DNA from: Salinarimonas chemoclinalis | Lineage (GTDB): Bacteria; Pseudomonadota; Alphaproteobacteria; Rhizobiales; Beijerinckiaceae | Direction of reading: 5' to 3' | Length of the DNA: 64,000 nucleotides | Assembly: GCF_041514305.1 (NCBI RefSeq) | Contig: NZ_JBGMWH010000001.1 | Span: 558,001 to 622,000 of the forward strand | Shown: in pieces, positions 1-9,468 of the stretch | Numbering within the stretch: position 1 is the first letter of the stretch | Layout of the letters: each line of letters starts with the position of its first letter | Made by a program: the position numbers and the translations under genes | Notes under the pieces: generated by a model | Told to the model about the DNA's origin: nothing | The model's input: the letters and a program-made list of their open reading frames with translations, nothing else | Database searches by the model: none

Positions 1-102
1 CGCCTACGGATGCCGCCCGCTTCCGCCCTCTGCTAATCTCCAGTCGCTCCGCGTGCCATTCACACGTGTTCCGCAACGCTCGCACGCCCTCCGAGGACGT
101 CC

Positions 103-1518
103 ATGAACGCACCCGCCCGCCCGCTCCGCAAGAGGCCCGACCCGCAGGCGCTCGAGGCCGTCCTCGAGGGCCTGCGGCCCCGTTTCGGCGATCGGCTCTC
201 CACCGCCGAGGCGGTGCGCGCCCAGCACGCGGCCACCGTCACCTGGGTCCCTCCCGAGCCGCCGGATGCCGTCGTCTACGCGCAGACCACCGAGGAGGTC
301 GCGGCGATCGTGCGCCTGTGCGCCGAGCACCGCGTACCCGTCATTCCCTTCGGCACGGGCTCCTCGCTGGAGGGCCACGTCAACGCGCCCTACGGCGGCG
401 TGTGCGTCGATCTCTCGCGGATGGACCGGGTGCTGCGGGTCAACGCGGAGGATCTCGACTGCGTCGTCGAGCCCGGCGTCACCCGCACGCGCCTCAACGC
501 CCACCTGCGCGACCAGGGCCTCTTCTTCCCGATCGACCCGGGCTACGACGCCTCGCTCGGCGGCATGGTCGCCTGCCGCGCGTCGGGCACGAACGCCGTG
601 CGCTACGGCACGATGCGCGAGAACGTGGTGGCGCTCACCGCCGTCCTGCCGAGCGGCGAGATCGTCCATACCGCGAGCCGCGCGCGCAAGTCGAGCGCCG
701 GCTACGACCTCACGCGGCTCCTCGTCGGCTCGGAGGGGACGCTCGGGATCACGACGGAGATCACGCTGCGGCTCCAGGGTATCCCCGAGGCGATCTCGGG
801 CGGCGCCTGCCCGTTCCCCTCGGTGCGCGCCGCCTGCGAGGCCACGATCCTGACGATCCAATCCGGCATCCCGGTCGCGCGCATCGAGCTGCTCGACGCC
901 GGCCAGGTCGCCGCCTGCAACGCCTACTCGAAGCTGACGCTCGAGGAGGCGCCCACGCTCTTCGTCGAGTTCCACGGCAGCGAGGCGGGCGTGCGCGAGC
1001 AGGCCGAGCGCTTCGGCGAGATCGCGCGCGAGTGCGGCGGCGGCACCTTCGCCTGGGCGACGGAGGCGCAGAGCCGCACGCGCCTCTGGCAGGCGCGCCA
1101 CGACGCCTACTGGGCGGCGCTCGCCCGCCGGCCCGGCGCCAAGGGCGTCTCCACCGACATCTGCGTGCCGATCTCGCGGCTCGCCGATTGCGTCGAGGAG
1201 ACGGTGGCGGACATCGAGGAGACCGGGCTCGTCGCGACGATCCTCGGCCACGTCGGCGACGGCAACTTCCACGTCCTGCCCCTCGTCGACGTGGCGGACC
1301 CTGGCGAGGTGGCGCGCGTCTACGGCTTCATCGAGCGCCTGATCGCCCGGGCGCTGTCGATGGAGGGGACGTGCACCGGCGAGCACGGGATCGGGCAGCG
1401 CAAGATGCGATTCCTCGTGGACGAGCACGGCGCGGCCGCCGTGGAATTGATGCGCGTGATCAAACGTGCGATCGATCCTCACGACATCATGAACCCGGGA
1501 AAGGTCCTCGTTCCCTGA
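103..1518 (+). CDS. FAD-binding oxidoreductase, D-lactate/glycolate dehydrogenase type (GlcD/DLD family)
   Basis: Predicted flavoenzyme of 471 residues that oxidises a 2-hydroxyacid such as D-lactate or glycolate and passes the electrons to a cytochrome or quinone. An N-terminal PCMH-type FAD-binding domain (about 50-190) carries the GTGSSLEGH pyrophosphate loop at 84-92. The C-terminal FAD-oxidase_C domain holds GHVGDGNFH (382-390) and GEHGIG (426-431), both hallmarks of the GlcD/DLD group. The length is normal for the family. The ATG follows a GAGGACG-like Shine-Dalgarno sequence. No glcE/glcF genes are adjacent, which favours a single-subunit D-lactate dehydrogenase, but the substrate cannot be read from sequence. 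Confidence 0.9.
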   Translation: MNAPARPLRKRPDPQALEAVLEGLRPRFGDRLSTAEAVRAQHAATVTWVPPEPPDAVVYAQTTEEVAAIVRLCAEHRVPVIPFGTGSSLEGHVNAPYGGVCVDLSRMDRVLRVNAEDLDCVVEPGVTRTRLNAHLRDQGLFFPIDPGYDASLGGMVACRASGTNAVRYGTMRENVVALTAVLPSGEIVHTASRARKSSAGYDLTRLLVGSEGTLGITTEITLRLQGIPEAISGGACPFPSVRAACEATILTIQSGIPVARIELLDAGQVAACNAYSKLTLEEAPTLFVEFHGSEAGVREQAERFGEIARECGGGTFAWATEAQSRTRLWQARHDAYWAALARRPGAKGVSTDICVPISRLADCVEETVADIEETGLVATILGHVGDGNFHVLPLVDVADPGEVARVYGFIERLIARALSMEGTCTGEHGIGQRKMRFLVDEHGAAAVELMRVIKRAIDPHDIMNPGKVLVP

Positions 1519-1551
1519 CCCGGGCATGGTCGCCACGAGGGTCATTTCGTC

Positions 1552-4500
1552 TTGCGTGACATCCTGACCGCGCTCGCGGGTCTCGTCATCGTCCTGCTCA
1601 CGGCGGCGCTCGTCGCGCCGCCCCTGATCGACTGGGACCTGCGGCGCGGGGAGGTCGAGCGCGCGCTCTCTCGGGCTGCCGGGGCGCCGATCCGCACCGA
1701 GGGGCCGCTCGACGTCCGCCTGCTGCCCTCGCCGCGGCTGAGCGTGGGGCGGCTCTCGATCGGCGGGGCCGAGCCGGGCGCGGCCTCGCTCGCGGCGATC
1801 GACGTGGTCGCGGAAATCGAGCTCGCGCCGCTCCTGCGCGGCGAGGTGCGCTTCTCCTCGGGACGCGCCGCCGCCGCCGCGATCCGCGTGCCGACCCGCG
1901 GCGACGAGGGCCTGCGCCTGCCCGCGGCCTTCGCGCCGGGCACCGAAGGCGGCGCGCGCTTCGCCTTCGACGACCTGCGCGCCGACACGCTCGCCGTCGT
2001 CGCGGTCTCGCCGGAGGGCGAGGAGCGCCGCTGGCTCGACGTCTCCGACGTGCGGCTCTCGGCGGACGCGCTGGGCGGCCCCTACCGGATCGACGGCGTC
2101 GCCGAGGACCTGCCGTTCCGTCTCGTCACCGGCCGCTTCGACGCCGAGCGGGTGATGGCGATGCGCTTCCAGGCGGGCGAGGACGGGCCGGTGCGCTTCG
2201 ATGCGCAGGGCGCGCTCGCCCTGGCGCCGTCGGGCGGCGGCTTCTGGGCGGCGACGCTCGGCGGGCAGGGGCGCATGATCGTCGCCGCCGCCGCCGAGCC
2301 CGACGCCGCGCCGCTCGTGGTGGAGACGACCTTCGCCACCGCCGATCGGGGCGTCACGCTGACGGAGCTGTCGATCGAGGCCGGGGACGCCGGATCCGGC
2401 ACGCGGCTGGAGGGCGCGGGGTTCGTCGCGCTCGACGATCCGCGCCTCTCGCTCGACCTCTCGACGCGCCGGCTCGTGGCCGAGCGCGTGATCGGCAGCC
2501 CGCTCGGCGCGGCGCTCGGCGCCGCCGCGAACGGGCGGTTCGGCCTGCCGCTCGACCTCGTTCTCGCCGCCGACAGCGTGGCGCTGCTCGAGGAGGAGAT
2601 CTCGGAGCTCGCGGTCTCGCTGACGACGGCGGGCGACCGGCTGCTGGTGCGCTCCGCCTCCGCCGTGCTGCCCGGCGACGCACGGGCGCGCTTCTCCGGC
2701 GAGATCGGGCGCGACGGCCCGCCGAGCGCCGACGGGCGCGCGAGCCTCGTCGCCCGGGACGGTGCGCGCCTCGCGCGCTTCCTGCGCCGCTCCGGCGTCG
2801 ACGGACCGCTCGTCGACCTCCTCGACGGGCAGCCCCTCGACGTCGCCGCCGACGTCGTCTGGCGCGAGGATCTCGTGGCGCTCTCCTCGCTGCGCCTCGC
2901 CGCGGGCGACACGGCGCTGACCGGGACCGTGCGCTGGGACGCGCAGGGTCCGGGCGGGCGGCCCAAGATCTCCGCACAGGTCGCCGCGGACGGGCTCGAC
3001 GTCGCCCGCCTGCCGCAGCTCTCGGCCCTGTCCGACCTGCCGCGCGCGCTCGACGTCGAGCTGGTGCTCGACGCCGAGGACGTGCGTTTCGAGGGGGCCG
3101 AGGGCGCGGGACGCATTCGCGCCAGGCTCGCTTCGGACGAGACCGGCATCGAGATCGCGACGCTCGAGATTTCGGACCTCGCCGGGGCGGAGGTCTCCGT
3201 GTCGGGGCGTGTCGCGCAGGACGGGGCCGGGCGCATCGAGGGGCGGCTCGCGGCGGTGGAGGCCGAGCCGCTGATCGCGCTCATGGGCCGCGTGGCCTTC
3301 GGCGAGGCGGTGGCCCTCATCCCGCGCTTCCTGCGCGAGGGCGCGCTCGACGTCGCGCTCACCGTCGAGCGGCTCGCCGACGCGCAGGGCGTGGCGGCCC
3401 AGGGCGCCGCCGCGCGCGGGCTGCGCACCGCGATCGAAGGTACCGCAGCCGGCGGGCCGATCAGCGCGCAATGGCTCACCCTAGACGGACGCACCGAGCG
3501 GCTCGAGCTGGAGCTCTCCACCGACGACGTCGCCGGCTGGCTCGACGTCGACGGCGTCGCGCCGGTGGCCGGGACGGTCGCGGGCGAGCCCGCCCTCGTC
3601 GCACTCACGCTCGGCCGCAGCGGCCCCGACCGTTTCGTCGCCCGCGTCACCGCCGACGCCGCGGGCCTGCGGCTCGACACGAGCCGCCCGCTCGTGCTCG
3701 ACGCCGTCGACTTCGCGCCGCTCTCCGGCGAGGTCGATCTCGTCGCGCAGGACCTGCGCCCGGCGTTCGCGCTGCTCGGCGGGCGGATCGTGACGGAGAC
3801 GCCGGTGCCCGCGACGCTGCGCGCCTCGTTCCGTCGCGAGGGCGTCGAGACGCTGCTGGAGGCCGGCGGCAGCATCGCCGAGACGAGCGTGCGCATCGAC
3901 GCCACGCTCCCGCCGGGCGCGCCCCCGCGGGCCGAGATTCGCACCGCACGCCTGTCGCTGCCCTGGCTCGCCGAGGCCTTCGCGCTGGGCGACGTGCTCG
4001 GGCGCGGCACCGCCACGTGGTCACGCGAGGCCTTCGCCGCGCTGGCGCGCCCGCTCTCGCGCGGCAGCGCGACCGTGATCGTGCCACGGCTCGACCTCGG
4101 GCGCGGCTACGTCGCCGAGGACGCGCGCTTCGACATCGCGCTCGAGCGCGACGGTATCGCGATCACCGGGCTCGAAGCCGCGCTCGCCGACGGGCGCATC
4201 GCCGCCGACCTGACGCTCGGCCGGCCCGCCGCCGAGCGCGCGTCGATCGTCGGCGAGGCCTCGCTCGCGGATCTCGCGCTCTCTCGGCTCGCACCGGACC
4301 TCGCGATCGACGGCCGGCTCACGGGCACGATCGACTTCGGCGGCGCGGGCGGCAGCATCGCCGAGGTGGTGGGGGCGCTCGCCGGGGAGGGGCGCCTGAC
4401 GCTCGCCGACGTCGTCGTGCCCGGCGCCGACTCCACGGCGATCGGCCGCGGCCTCGACCGGGCGCTCGCCGAGGAGGATCCGCTCGGGGGCCGGCGGGTC

Positions 4501-5379
4501 GACACCTACGTCTCCACCGCCCTCGACGAGGGGCCGCTGCGGGTCGAGACCGTCGAGGCGCCGCTGACGCTGATCTCCGGCGTGATCGGCCTCTCACCGG
4601 TGCGCGCGGAGGCGGCGGGTGCGGCGGGCGGTGCGTTCGAGGGAACGGTCGCGCTCGACCTGCGGGCGCTGACGCTCGAGATCCGCGGCTTCCTGCGCGG
4701 CGAGGACGCGCCGCAGGGCTGGGAGGGACCCGCCCCGACGATCGGCGTGAGCCTCGCCGGACCGCTCGGCGATCTCGCCCGCACCATCGACGTCGGGCCT
4801 CTCACCAACGGCATCGCCGCTATCGTCCTCGAGCGCGAGCTCGCCCGCATCGAGGCCTTCGAGCGCGAGGCGAGCGAGCGCCAGCGCCGCATCGACGAGG
4901 CGCGCATGCTGGAGTTGCGCCGGACGCGCGCCGAGGAATGGCGCATCGAGGCCGAGCGCCGGCGCCTCGAGGAGACCCGCGCGCGCGGTGCCGCGGAGGC
5001 GGCCCGCCGCGACGCCGAGCTGCGCTCGCTCGATGCGCTGACGCAGGAGCGCGCCCGGCAGGCGGCGGAGGAGGAGGAGCGCCGCCGGCTCGCGGAGGAG
5101 GAAGCACGTCGGCGGGCCGAGGAAGAGGCGCGCCGCGCCGCGGAGGAAGAAGCGCGGCGGACCGCGGAGGAGGAAGCGCGCCGGGCCGCGGAGGACGAGG
5201 CGCGGCGTGCGGCCGAGGAGGCGGCGCGCGAGCCGCCGGCGCTCCCCAATCCGCAACCGCCGACGGGGGATGCGCGCCCGGAGCCGGCGACGTTCGACGC
5301 GGACGCGTTGCGACGCTTCCTGCGGGAGGGCGTGTTCGCGCCCTCGGCGTCCGAGGCGCCCTCGGTGGCGCCGCGCTGA
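1552..5379 (+). CDS. AsmA family protein with a long charged C-terminal coiled coil
   Basis: Protein of 1275 residues with one N-terminal membrane anchor (about 3-23) and a large repetitive beta-rich periplasmic body typical of AsmA/YhdP-like proteins, which are linked to lipid transfer and outer-membrane homeostasis. The start is TTG, 33 nt after the preceding gene, in the only frame that leaves a clean membrane anchor. Residues about 1091-1227 form an unusual Glu/Ala/Arg coiled coil built from near-identical EEEARRxA heptads, encoded by a short imperfect DNA repeat around 5090-5215. A Pro-rich linker and a short amphipathic end follow. Most AsmA proteins lack this tail. The gene ends 6 nt from the convergent GST gene. 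Confidence 0.85.
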   Translation: MRDILTALAGLVIVLLTAALVAPPLIDWDLRRGEVERALSRAAGAPIRTEGPLDVRLLPSPRLSVGRLSIGGAEPGAASLAAIDVVAEIELAPLLRGEVRFSSGRAAAAAIRVPTRGDEGLRLPAAFAPGTEGGARFAFDDLRADTLAVVAVSPEGEERRWLDVSDVRLSADALGGPYRIDGVAEDLPFRLVTGRFDAERVMAMRFQAGEDGPVRFDAQGALALAPSGGGFWAATLGGQGRMIVAAAAEPDAAPLVVETTFATADRGVTLTELSIEAGDAGSGTRLEGAGFVALDDPRLSLDLSTRRLVAERVIGSPLGAALGAAANGRFGLPLDLVLAADSVALLEEEISELAVSLTTAGDRLLVRSASAVLPGDARARFSGEIGRDGPPSADGRASLVARDGARLARFLRRSGVDGPLVDLLDGQPLDVAADVVWREDLVALSSLRLAAGDTALTGTVRWDAQGPGGRPKISAQVAADGLDVARLPQLSALSDLPRALDVELVLDAEDVRFEGAEGAGRIRARLASDETGIEIATLEISDLAGAEVSVSGRVAQDGAGRIEGRLAAVEAEPLIALMGRVAFGEAVALIPRFLREGALDVALTVERLADAQGVAAQGAAARGLRTAIEGTAAGGPISAQWLTLDGRTERLELELSTDDVAGWLDVDGVAPVAGTVAGEPALVALTLGRSGPDRFVARVTADAAGLRLDTSRPLVLDAVDFAPLSGEVDLVAQDLRPAFALLGGRIVTETPVPATLRASFRREGVETLLEAGGSIAETSVRIDATLPPGAPPRAEIRTARLSLPWLAEAFALGDVLGRGTATWSREAFAALARPLSRGSATVIVPRLDLGRGYVAEDARFDIALERDGIAITGLEAALADGRIAADLTLGRPAAERASIVGEASLADLALSRLAPDLAIDGRLTGTIDFGGAGGSIAEVVGALAGEGRLTLADVVVPGADSTAIGRGLDRALAEEDPLGGRRVDTYVSTALDEGPLRVETVEAPLTLISGVIGLSPVRAEAAGAAGGAFEGTVALDLRALTLEIRGFLRGEDAPQGWEGPAPTIGVSLAGPLGDLARTIDVGPLTNGIAAIVLERELARIEAFEREASERQRRIDEARMLELRRTRAEEWRIEAERRRLEETRARGAAEAARRDAELRSLDALTQERARQAAEEEERRRLAEEEARRRAEEEARRAAEEEARRTAEEEARRAAEDEARRAAEEAAREPPALPNPQPPTGDARPEPATFDADALRRFLREGVFAPSASEAPSVAPR

Positions 5380-5385
5380 GGCGGC

Positions 5386-6090
5386 TCAGCCCCGGGCGGG
5401 GATCGCGAGACCGCGCTGCACCGCCGGGCGGGCGAGGCCGCGCTCGAGCCAGGCGGGCGTGCGCGAGAGCGCGTCCCAGCCGACGATGTCGCCCGCCTCG
5501 TAGAACCCCACGAGGTTGCGCACCCAGCCCAGCAACGCGATGTCGGCGATCGTGTACTCCGCGCCCATGATCCAGTCGCGCCCCTCGAGCCGCGTCTCGA
5601 TCACCTTCAGGAGCCGCTCGGCCTCGGCCCGGTAGCGCTCCTTGGGGCGCGGGTCCTCGATCTCGCGGCCCTTGAACTTGTGGAAGAAGCCGAGCTGGCC
5701 GAACAGCGGCCCCACCGCACCCATCTGCCACATCACCCATTGCACCGTCTGCCAGCGCGCGACTGGGTCGGCGGGCAGGAGGCGCCCGGTCTTCTCGGCG
5801 AGGTAGAGGAGGATCGCGCCCGATTCGAAGAGCGCGAGCGGCTCGCCCGCGGGGCCGTGCGGATCGATGATCGCGGGGATCTTGCCGTTGGGGTTCAGCG
5901 CCAGGAATTCCGGCGTCCAGGTCTCGTTCTCGCCGATGTTCACGAAATGCGGCTCGTAGGGCACCCCGGTCTCCTCGAGCATGATCGAGACCTTCACGCC
6001 GTTGGGCGTGGGCGTCGAGTAGAGCTGCAGGCGATCGGGGTGCTTCGGCGGGAAGCGGGTGGCGATCGGGTGGGTGGCGAAGTCGGTCAT
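5386..6090 (-). CDS. Glutathione S-transferase family protein (YfcG/YghU-like)
   Basis: Cytosolic GST of 234 residues. The thioredoxin-like N-domain carries TPNGVK at 28-33, the Thr-Pro-Asn motif that replaces the catalytic Ser/Tyr in the YfcG/YghU (Nu-class) group. The ESG glutathione gamma-glutamyl contact lies near residue 90, followed by an all-helical C-domain. Nu-class enzymes act mainly as glutathione-disulfide reductases or peroxidases. The chosen ATG precedes MTDFATHP; upstream in-frame sequence has no protein-like character. The gene is convergent with the AsmA gene and divergent from glyA. Confidence 0.88.
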   Translation of the reverse strand: MTDFATHPIATRFPPKHPDRLQLYSTPTPNGVKVSIMLEETGVPYEPHFVNIGENETWTPEFLALNPNGKIPAIIDPHGPAGEPLALFESGAILLYLAEKTGRLLPADPVARWQTVQWVMWQMGAVGPLFGQLGFFHKFKGREIEDPRPKERYRAEAERLLKVIETRLEGRDWIMGAEYTIADIALLGWVRNLVGFYEAGDIVGWDALSRTPAWLERGLARPAVQRGLAIPARG

Positions 6091-6423
6091 GGGGGGGGCT
6101 TTCCGTGCAAGCTGCGCCGTTTCGTCGCTTCGGCAGATGGTCGCGCCGCGGGCGGACGCAACGGACCGACGCGCCAGGGCGGGTTGGCGTGGGTGCAAGG
6201 TAGCGGGGGTAACGCCGCCCGAAATCCCGCACCCCCGTCGGTGCAACACCCGCTCCATGTCGCATCCATTCACGATTTGCCGGCCCTGTCCCCCCATGAT
6301 AGACGCCCCATCTGAGACCCGACGGGCGCCGCAGCGCCCGCTCGCGCCCGCCGAGAGCGGCGGCCCCGGTGCGGGCGCGGGAGACACGGGACCACATTCG
6401 GGCCGACGAGAGCGAGGCGAAAC
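6091..6423. other. Divergent intergenic region between the GST gene and glyA
   Basis: This 333-base stretch must hold the promoters for both genes. It contains a possible hairpin with a 7-bp stem (CGGGGGT 6204-6210 with ACCCCCG 6231-6237). A GAGCGAGGCGAA stretch lies just before the glyA ATG. I recognise no riboswitch class here. Confidence 0.4.
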
Positions 6424-7728
6424 ATGAGCGCGAGCGAAGCGACCGGGACCCATCTGTCCAACTCCTTCTTCTCGGCCGGCCTCGCGGACGTCGATCCCGA
6501 GATCGCCGCCGCCATCGAGGCCGAACTCGGCCGCCAGCGCATGGAGATCGAGCTGATCGCCTCCGAGAACATCGTCTCCCAGGCGGTGCTCGAAGCGCAG
6601 GGCTCGGTGATGACCAACAAGTACGCCGAGGGCTATCCCGGCCGGCGCTACTACGGCGGCTGCCAGTTCGTCGACATCGCCGAGACGCTGGCGCAGGAGC
6701 GCGCCTGCCGGCTGTTCGACTGCGGATTCGCCAACGTCCAGCCGAACTCGGGCTCGCAGGCGAACCAGGCCGTGTTCATGGCGCTGATGCAGCCGGGCGA
6801 CACGTTCATGGGCCTCGACCTCGCCGCCGGCGGGCACCTCACGCACGGCGCGCCGGTGAACGTGTCGGGCAAGTGGTTCGACGTCGTGAGCTACAACGTG
6901 CGGCCCGACGACAACCGGATCGACATGGACGAGGTCGCCCGCCTCGCCCGCGAGCACAAGCCGAAGATCATCATCGCCGGCGGCTCGGCCTACTCGCGCC
7001 ATTGGGACTTCGCCCGCTTCCGCGAGATCGCGGACGAGGTCGGCGCCTGGTTCATGGTCGACATGGCGCATTTCGCGGGCCTCGTCGCCGGCGGCGCGCA
7101 CCCCTCGCCGTTCCCCCACGCCCACGTCGCCACCACGACCACGCACAAGACCCTGCGCGGCCCGCGCGGCGGCATGATCCTGACGAACGACGAGGCGCTG
7201 GCGAAGAAGTTCAACTCCGCGGTGTTCCCCGGCATGCAGGGCGGCCCGCTGATGCACGTCATCGCGGCCAAGGCGGTCGCCTTCGGCGAGGCGCTGCGGC
7301 CGGAGTTCAAGATCTACGCCCGCGCCGTGGTCGACAACGCGCGCGCGCTCGCGGACACGATCAAGTCCGGCGGCTACGCCATCGTTTCCGGCGGCACCGA
7401 CAACCACCTGATGCTCGTCGACCTGCGCCCGAAGGCGCTCACCGGCAAGGCCGCCGAGCAGGCGCTCGGGCGCGCGCACATCACCTGCAACAAGAACGGC
7501 GTGCCCTTCGACCCCGAGAAGCCGATGGTCACCTCCGGCATTCGGCTGGGCACCCCGGCCGCGACCTCGCGGGGCTTCGGCGTGGCCGAGTTCCAGGAGG
7601 TCGGCCGGCTGATCGTCGAGACGCTCGACGGGCTCGCGGCGAACGGCGAGGGCGGCAACGACGCCGTCGAGGCCTCGGTCAAGGCGCGGGTCCACGCGCT
7701 GACCGGCCGCTTCCCGATCTACGGCTGA
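6424..7728 (+). CDS. glyA: Serine hydroxymethyltransferase
   Basis: PLP enzyme of 434 residues that interconverts serine and glycine while loading tetrahydrofolate with a one-carbon unit. Near-complete conservation is visible, including ELIASENI (43-50), YAEGYPGRRYYGG (67-79), and TTTTHKTLRGPRGG with PLP-binding Lys242. It heads an operon with nrdR, ribD and ribE, with nrdR starting 16 nt downstream. That order is common in alphaproteobacteria and joins one-carbon, nucleotide and flavin supply. Confidence 0.98.
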   Translation: MSASEATGTHLSNSFFSAGLADVDPEIAAAIEAELGRQRMEIELIASENIVSQAVLEAQGSVMTNKYAEGYPGRRYYGGCQFVDIAETLAQERACRLFDCGFANVQPNSGSQANQAVFMALMQPGDTFMGLDLAAGGHLTHGAPVNVSGKWFDVVSYNVRPDDNRIDMDEVARLAREHKPKIIIAGGSAYSRHWDFARFREIADEVGAWFMVDMAHFAGLVAGGAHPSPFPHAHVATTTTHKTLRGPRGGMILTNDEALAKKFNSAVFPGMQGGPLMHVIAAKAVAFGEALRPEFKIYARAVVDNARALADTIKSGGYAIVSGGTDNHLMLVDLRPKALTGKAAEQALGRAHITCNKNGVPFDPEKPMVTSGIRLGTPAATSRGFGVAEFQEVGRLIVETLDGLAANGEGGNDAVEASVKARVHALTGRFPIYG

Positions 7729-7744
7729 GGAGACGCGGGCGCAC

Positions 7745-8290
7745 ATGCGCTGCCCCTATTGCGGAAGCCTCGACACGCAGGTGAAGGACTCGCGGCCGGC
7801 GGAAGACTCGGCCTCGATCCGGCGCAGGCGCGTGTGCCCCGATTGCGGTGGGCGCTTCACGACCTTCGAGCGCGTGCAGCTGCGCGAGCTCGTGGTGGTG
7901 AAGCGCTCGGGCAAGCGCGTGCCCTTCGACCGTGACAAGCTCCAGCGCTCGATCGACGTCGCCCTGCGCAAGCGCGAGGTCGATCCCGAGCGGGTGGAGC
8001 GCATGGTCAACGGCATCGTGCGCCAGCTCGAGTCCTCCGGCGAGAGCGAGGTCTCCTCCGAGCAGGTGGGCGATCTCGTCATGGAGGGGCTCAAGAACCT
8101 CGACGACGTCGCCTACGTGCGCTTCGCCTCGGTCTACAAGAGCTTCCGCGAGCCCAGGGACTTCGAGGAGCTGCTGATCGGGCTCGGACGCGCCGCGGGC
8201 GCCGGCACGGCCGCGGCCGCCGCCGCCCCCGCGCGGCCCGCAGAGGACGACGCCGCACCGGCGGATCCCGCCGTGGACGGCGTGCGATGA
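7745..8290 (+). CDS. nrdR: Transcriptional repressor NrdR
   Basis: Zinc-ribbon plus ATP-cone repressor of ribonucleotide reductase genes (181 residues). The zinc ligands are Cys3, Cys6, Cys31 and Cys34, and the ATP-cone spans about 49-139. The last 30 or so residues are a low-complexity Ala/Pro/Asp tail, making it longer than the usual 150-160 residues. The stop codon overlaps the ribD start (ATGA), implying translational coupling. Confidence 0.97.
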   Translation: MRCPYCGSLDTQVKDSRPAEDSASIRRRRVCPDCGGRFTTFERVQLRELVVVKRSGKRVPFDRDKLQRSIDVALRKREVDPERVERMVNGIVRQLESSGESEVSSEQVGDLVMEGLKNLDDVAYVRFASVYKSFREPRDFEELLIGLGRAAGAGTAAAAAAPARPAEDDAAPADPAVDGVR

Positions 8291-9465
8291 GCCCCGCCGC
8301 GGCGCGCGCGGCCGCCGCCGGCGGGACGCCCGCTGGCGATGCGCAGGCGCACCGAGACGTCGCCTACATGCGCAATGCGCTGGCGATCGGGCGGCGCAAT
8401 CTCGGCCTCACCTGGCCCAATCCGAGCGTCGGCGCCGTGCTCGTCTCCTACGCCTCCGGCGCGCCGGTCGTCGTCGCACGCGGCGTCACCCAGCCCGGCG
8501 GGCGTCCCCATGCCGAGCGCGTCGCGCTGGACGCCGCCGGCCCGGCCGCGCGGGGTGCCACGCTCTACGTCACGCTGGAGCCCTGCTCGCACCACGGCAA
8601 GACGCCACCCTGCGCCGAGGCGGTGATCCATGCCGGCGTCGCCCGCGTCGTCTACGCGCTGGCCGATCCCGACCCGCGGGTGAGCGGGCGCGGCGCGGCG
8701 CTGCTGCGCCAGGCGGGCCTCGCCGTCACCGGCGGCGTCGCGGAGGCGGAGGCCGCGCGCAGCCATGTCGGGCACGTCACGCGGGTGACGAAGGGCCGCC
8801 CGGCGGTGCTGCTCAAGCTCGCCCGCACCGCCGACGGCTACGCCGCCGCCGCCTCCAACGAGCGGCTGATGATCACCGGCGCGCTGGCCAACGCCCGCGT
8901 CCACCTGATGCGCGCGCATGCGGACGCGATCATGGTCGGCCTCAACACGGTCGTCGCCGACGACCCGCGGCTGACGACGCGGCTGCCCGGCCTCGAGCAC
9001 CGGTCGCCGGTGCGGGTCGTGGTCGATTCGCGCCTCGCCCTGCCGCTCGAGGCTGGGATCGTCCAGAGCGCGGGCGCGCCGCCGACCTGGGTGATCACCA
9101 CGATCGATGCGCCCGCCGCCGCCGAGCGCCGGCTCGTCGACGCGGGCGTCGAGGTGATGCGGGTCGGCGCCGACGATCGTGGGCGGGTGCGGCTCGACGA
9201 GGGCCTGCGGCTGCTCGCCGTGCGCGGCATCACGCGCGTGTTCTGCGAGGGCGGGCCCGCGCTGGCCGAGGGGTTGGCGCAGGCCGATCTCGTCGACGCG
9301 CTGGCCATCGCGACGGGCCCGCGCCGGCTCGCTGCGCAGGACCCCTCGGCGCCCGGCCTCGCCGCCGTCGGCCCCGCGCTCGCGCGCCACGTCGAGACGC
9401 GCCTGCGGCTCGTCTCCGAGGAGCCGGCGGGCGCGGACGTGTTCCAGCACTTCGAGAGGGCGTGA
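8287..9465 (+). CDS. ribD: Bifunctional riboflavin deaminase/reductase RibD
   Basis: Catalyses the second and third steps of riboflavin synthesis: deamination of the pyrimidine intermediate and NADPH reduction of its ribosyl chain. The N-terminal cytidine-deaminase-like domain has zinc ligands His75, Cys100 and Cys109 with catalytic Glu77 (HAE and PCSHHGKTPPC motifs). The RibD C-terminal reductase domain covers about 170-385. The 392-residue length is normal, with a slightly long Ala-rich N-terminus. The start overlaps the nrdR stop by 4 nt. I see no FMN riboswitch directly upstream, as expected inside an operon. Confidence 0.96.
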   Translation: MSPAAARAAAAGGTPAGDAQAHRDVAYMRNALAIGRRNLGLTWPNPSVGAVLVSYASGAPVVVARGVTQPGGRPHAERVALDAAGPAARGATLYVTLEPCSHHGKTPPCAEAVIHAGVARVVYALADPDPRVSGRGAALLRQAGLAVTGGVAEAEAARSHVGHVTRVTKGRPAVLLKLARTADGYAAAASNERLMITGALANARVHLMRAHADAIMVGLNTVVADDPRLTTRLPGLEHRSPVRVVVDSRLALPLEAGIVQSAGAPPTWVITTIDAPAAAERRLVDAGVEVMRVGADDRGRVRLDEGLRLLAVRGITRVFCEGGPALAEGLAQADLVDALAIATGPRRLAAQDPSAPGLAAVGPALARHVETRLRLVSEEPAGADVFQHFERA

Positions 9466-9468
9466 GCC

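Noticed and set aside
4..3471. Very long open frame on the minus strand opposite the flavoenzyme and AsmA genes
   Set aside because: It is extremely rich in Arg/Ala/Gly/His with no domain pattern and is an effect of high-GC codon structure in the real plus-strand genes. Similar long antisense frames at 26.8-28.8 kb, 44.7-49 kb and elsewhere were dropped for the same reason.
5090..5215. Short tandem DNA repeat that could suggest a CRISPR or minisatellite
   Set aside because: It is in frame within the AsmA-like gene and encodes coiled-coil heptads; no spacers and no cas genes are present.
6204..6237. Hairpin before glyA as a riboswitch
   Set aside because: Only one simple stem is visible and it matches no riboswitch class I can name, so I do not claim one.
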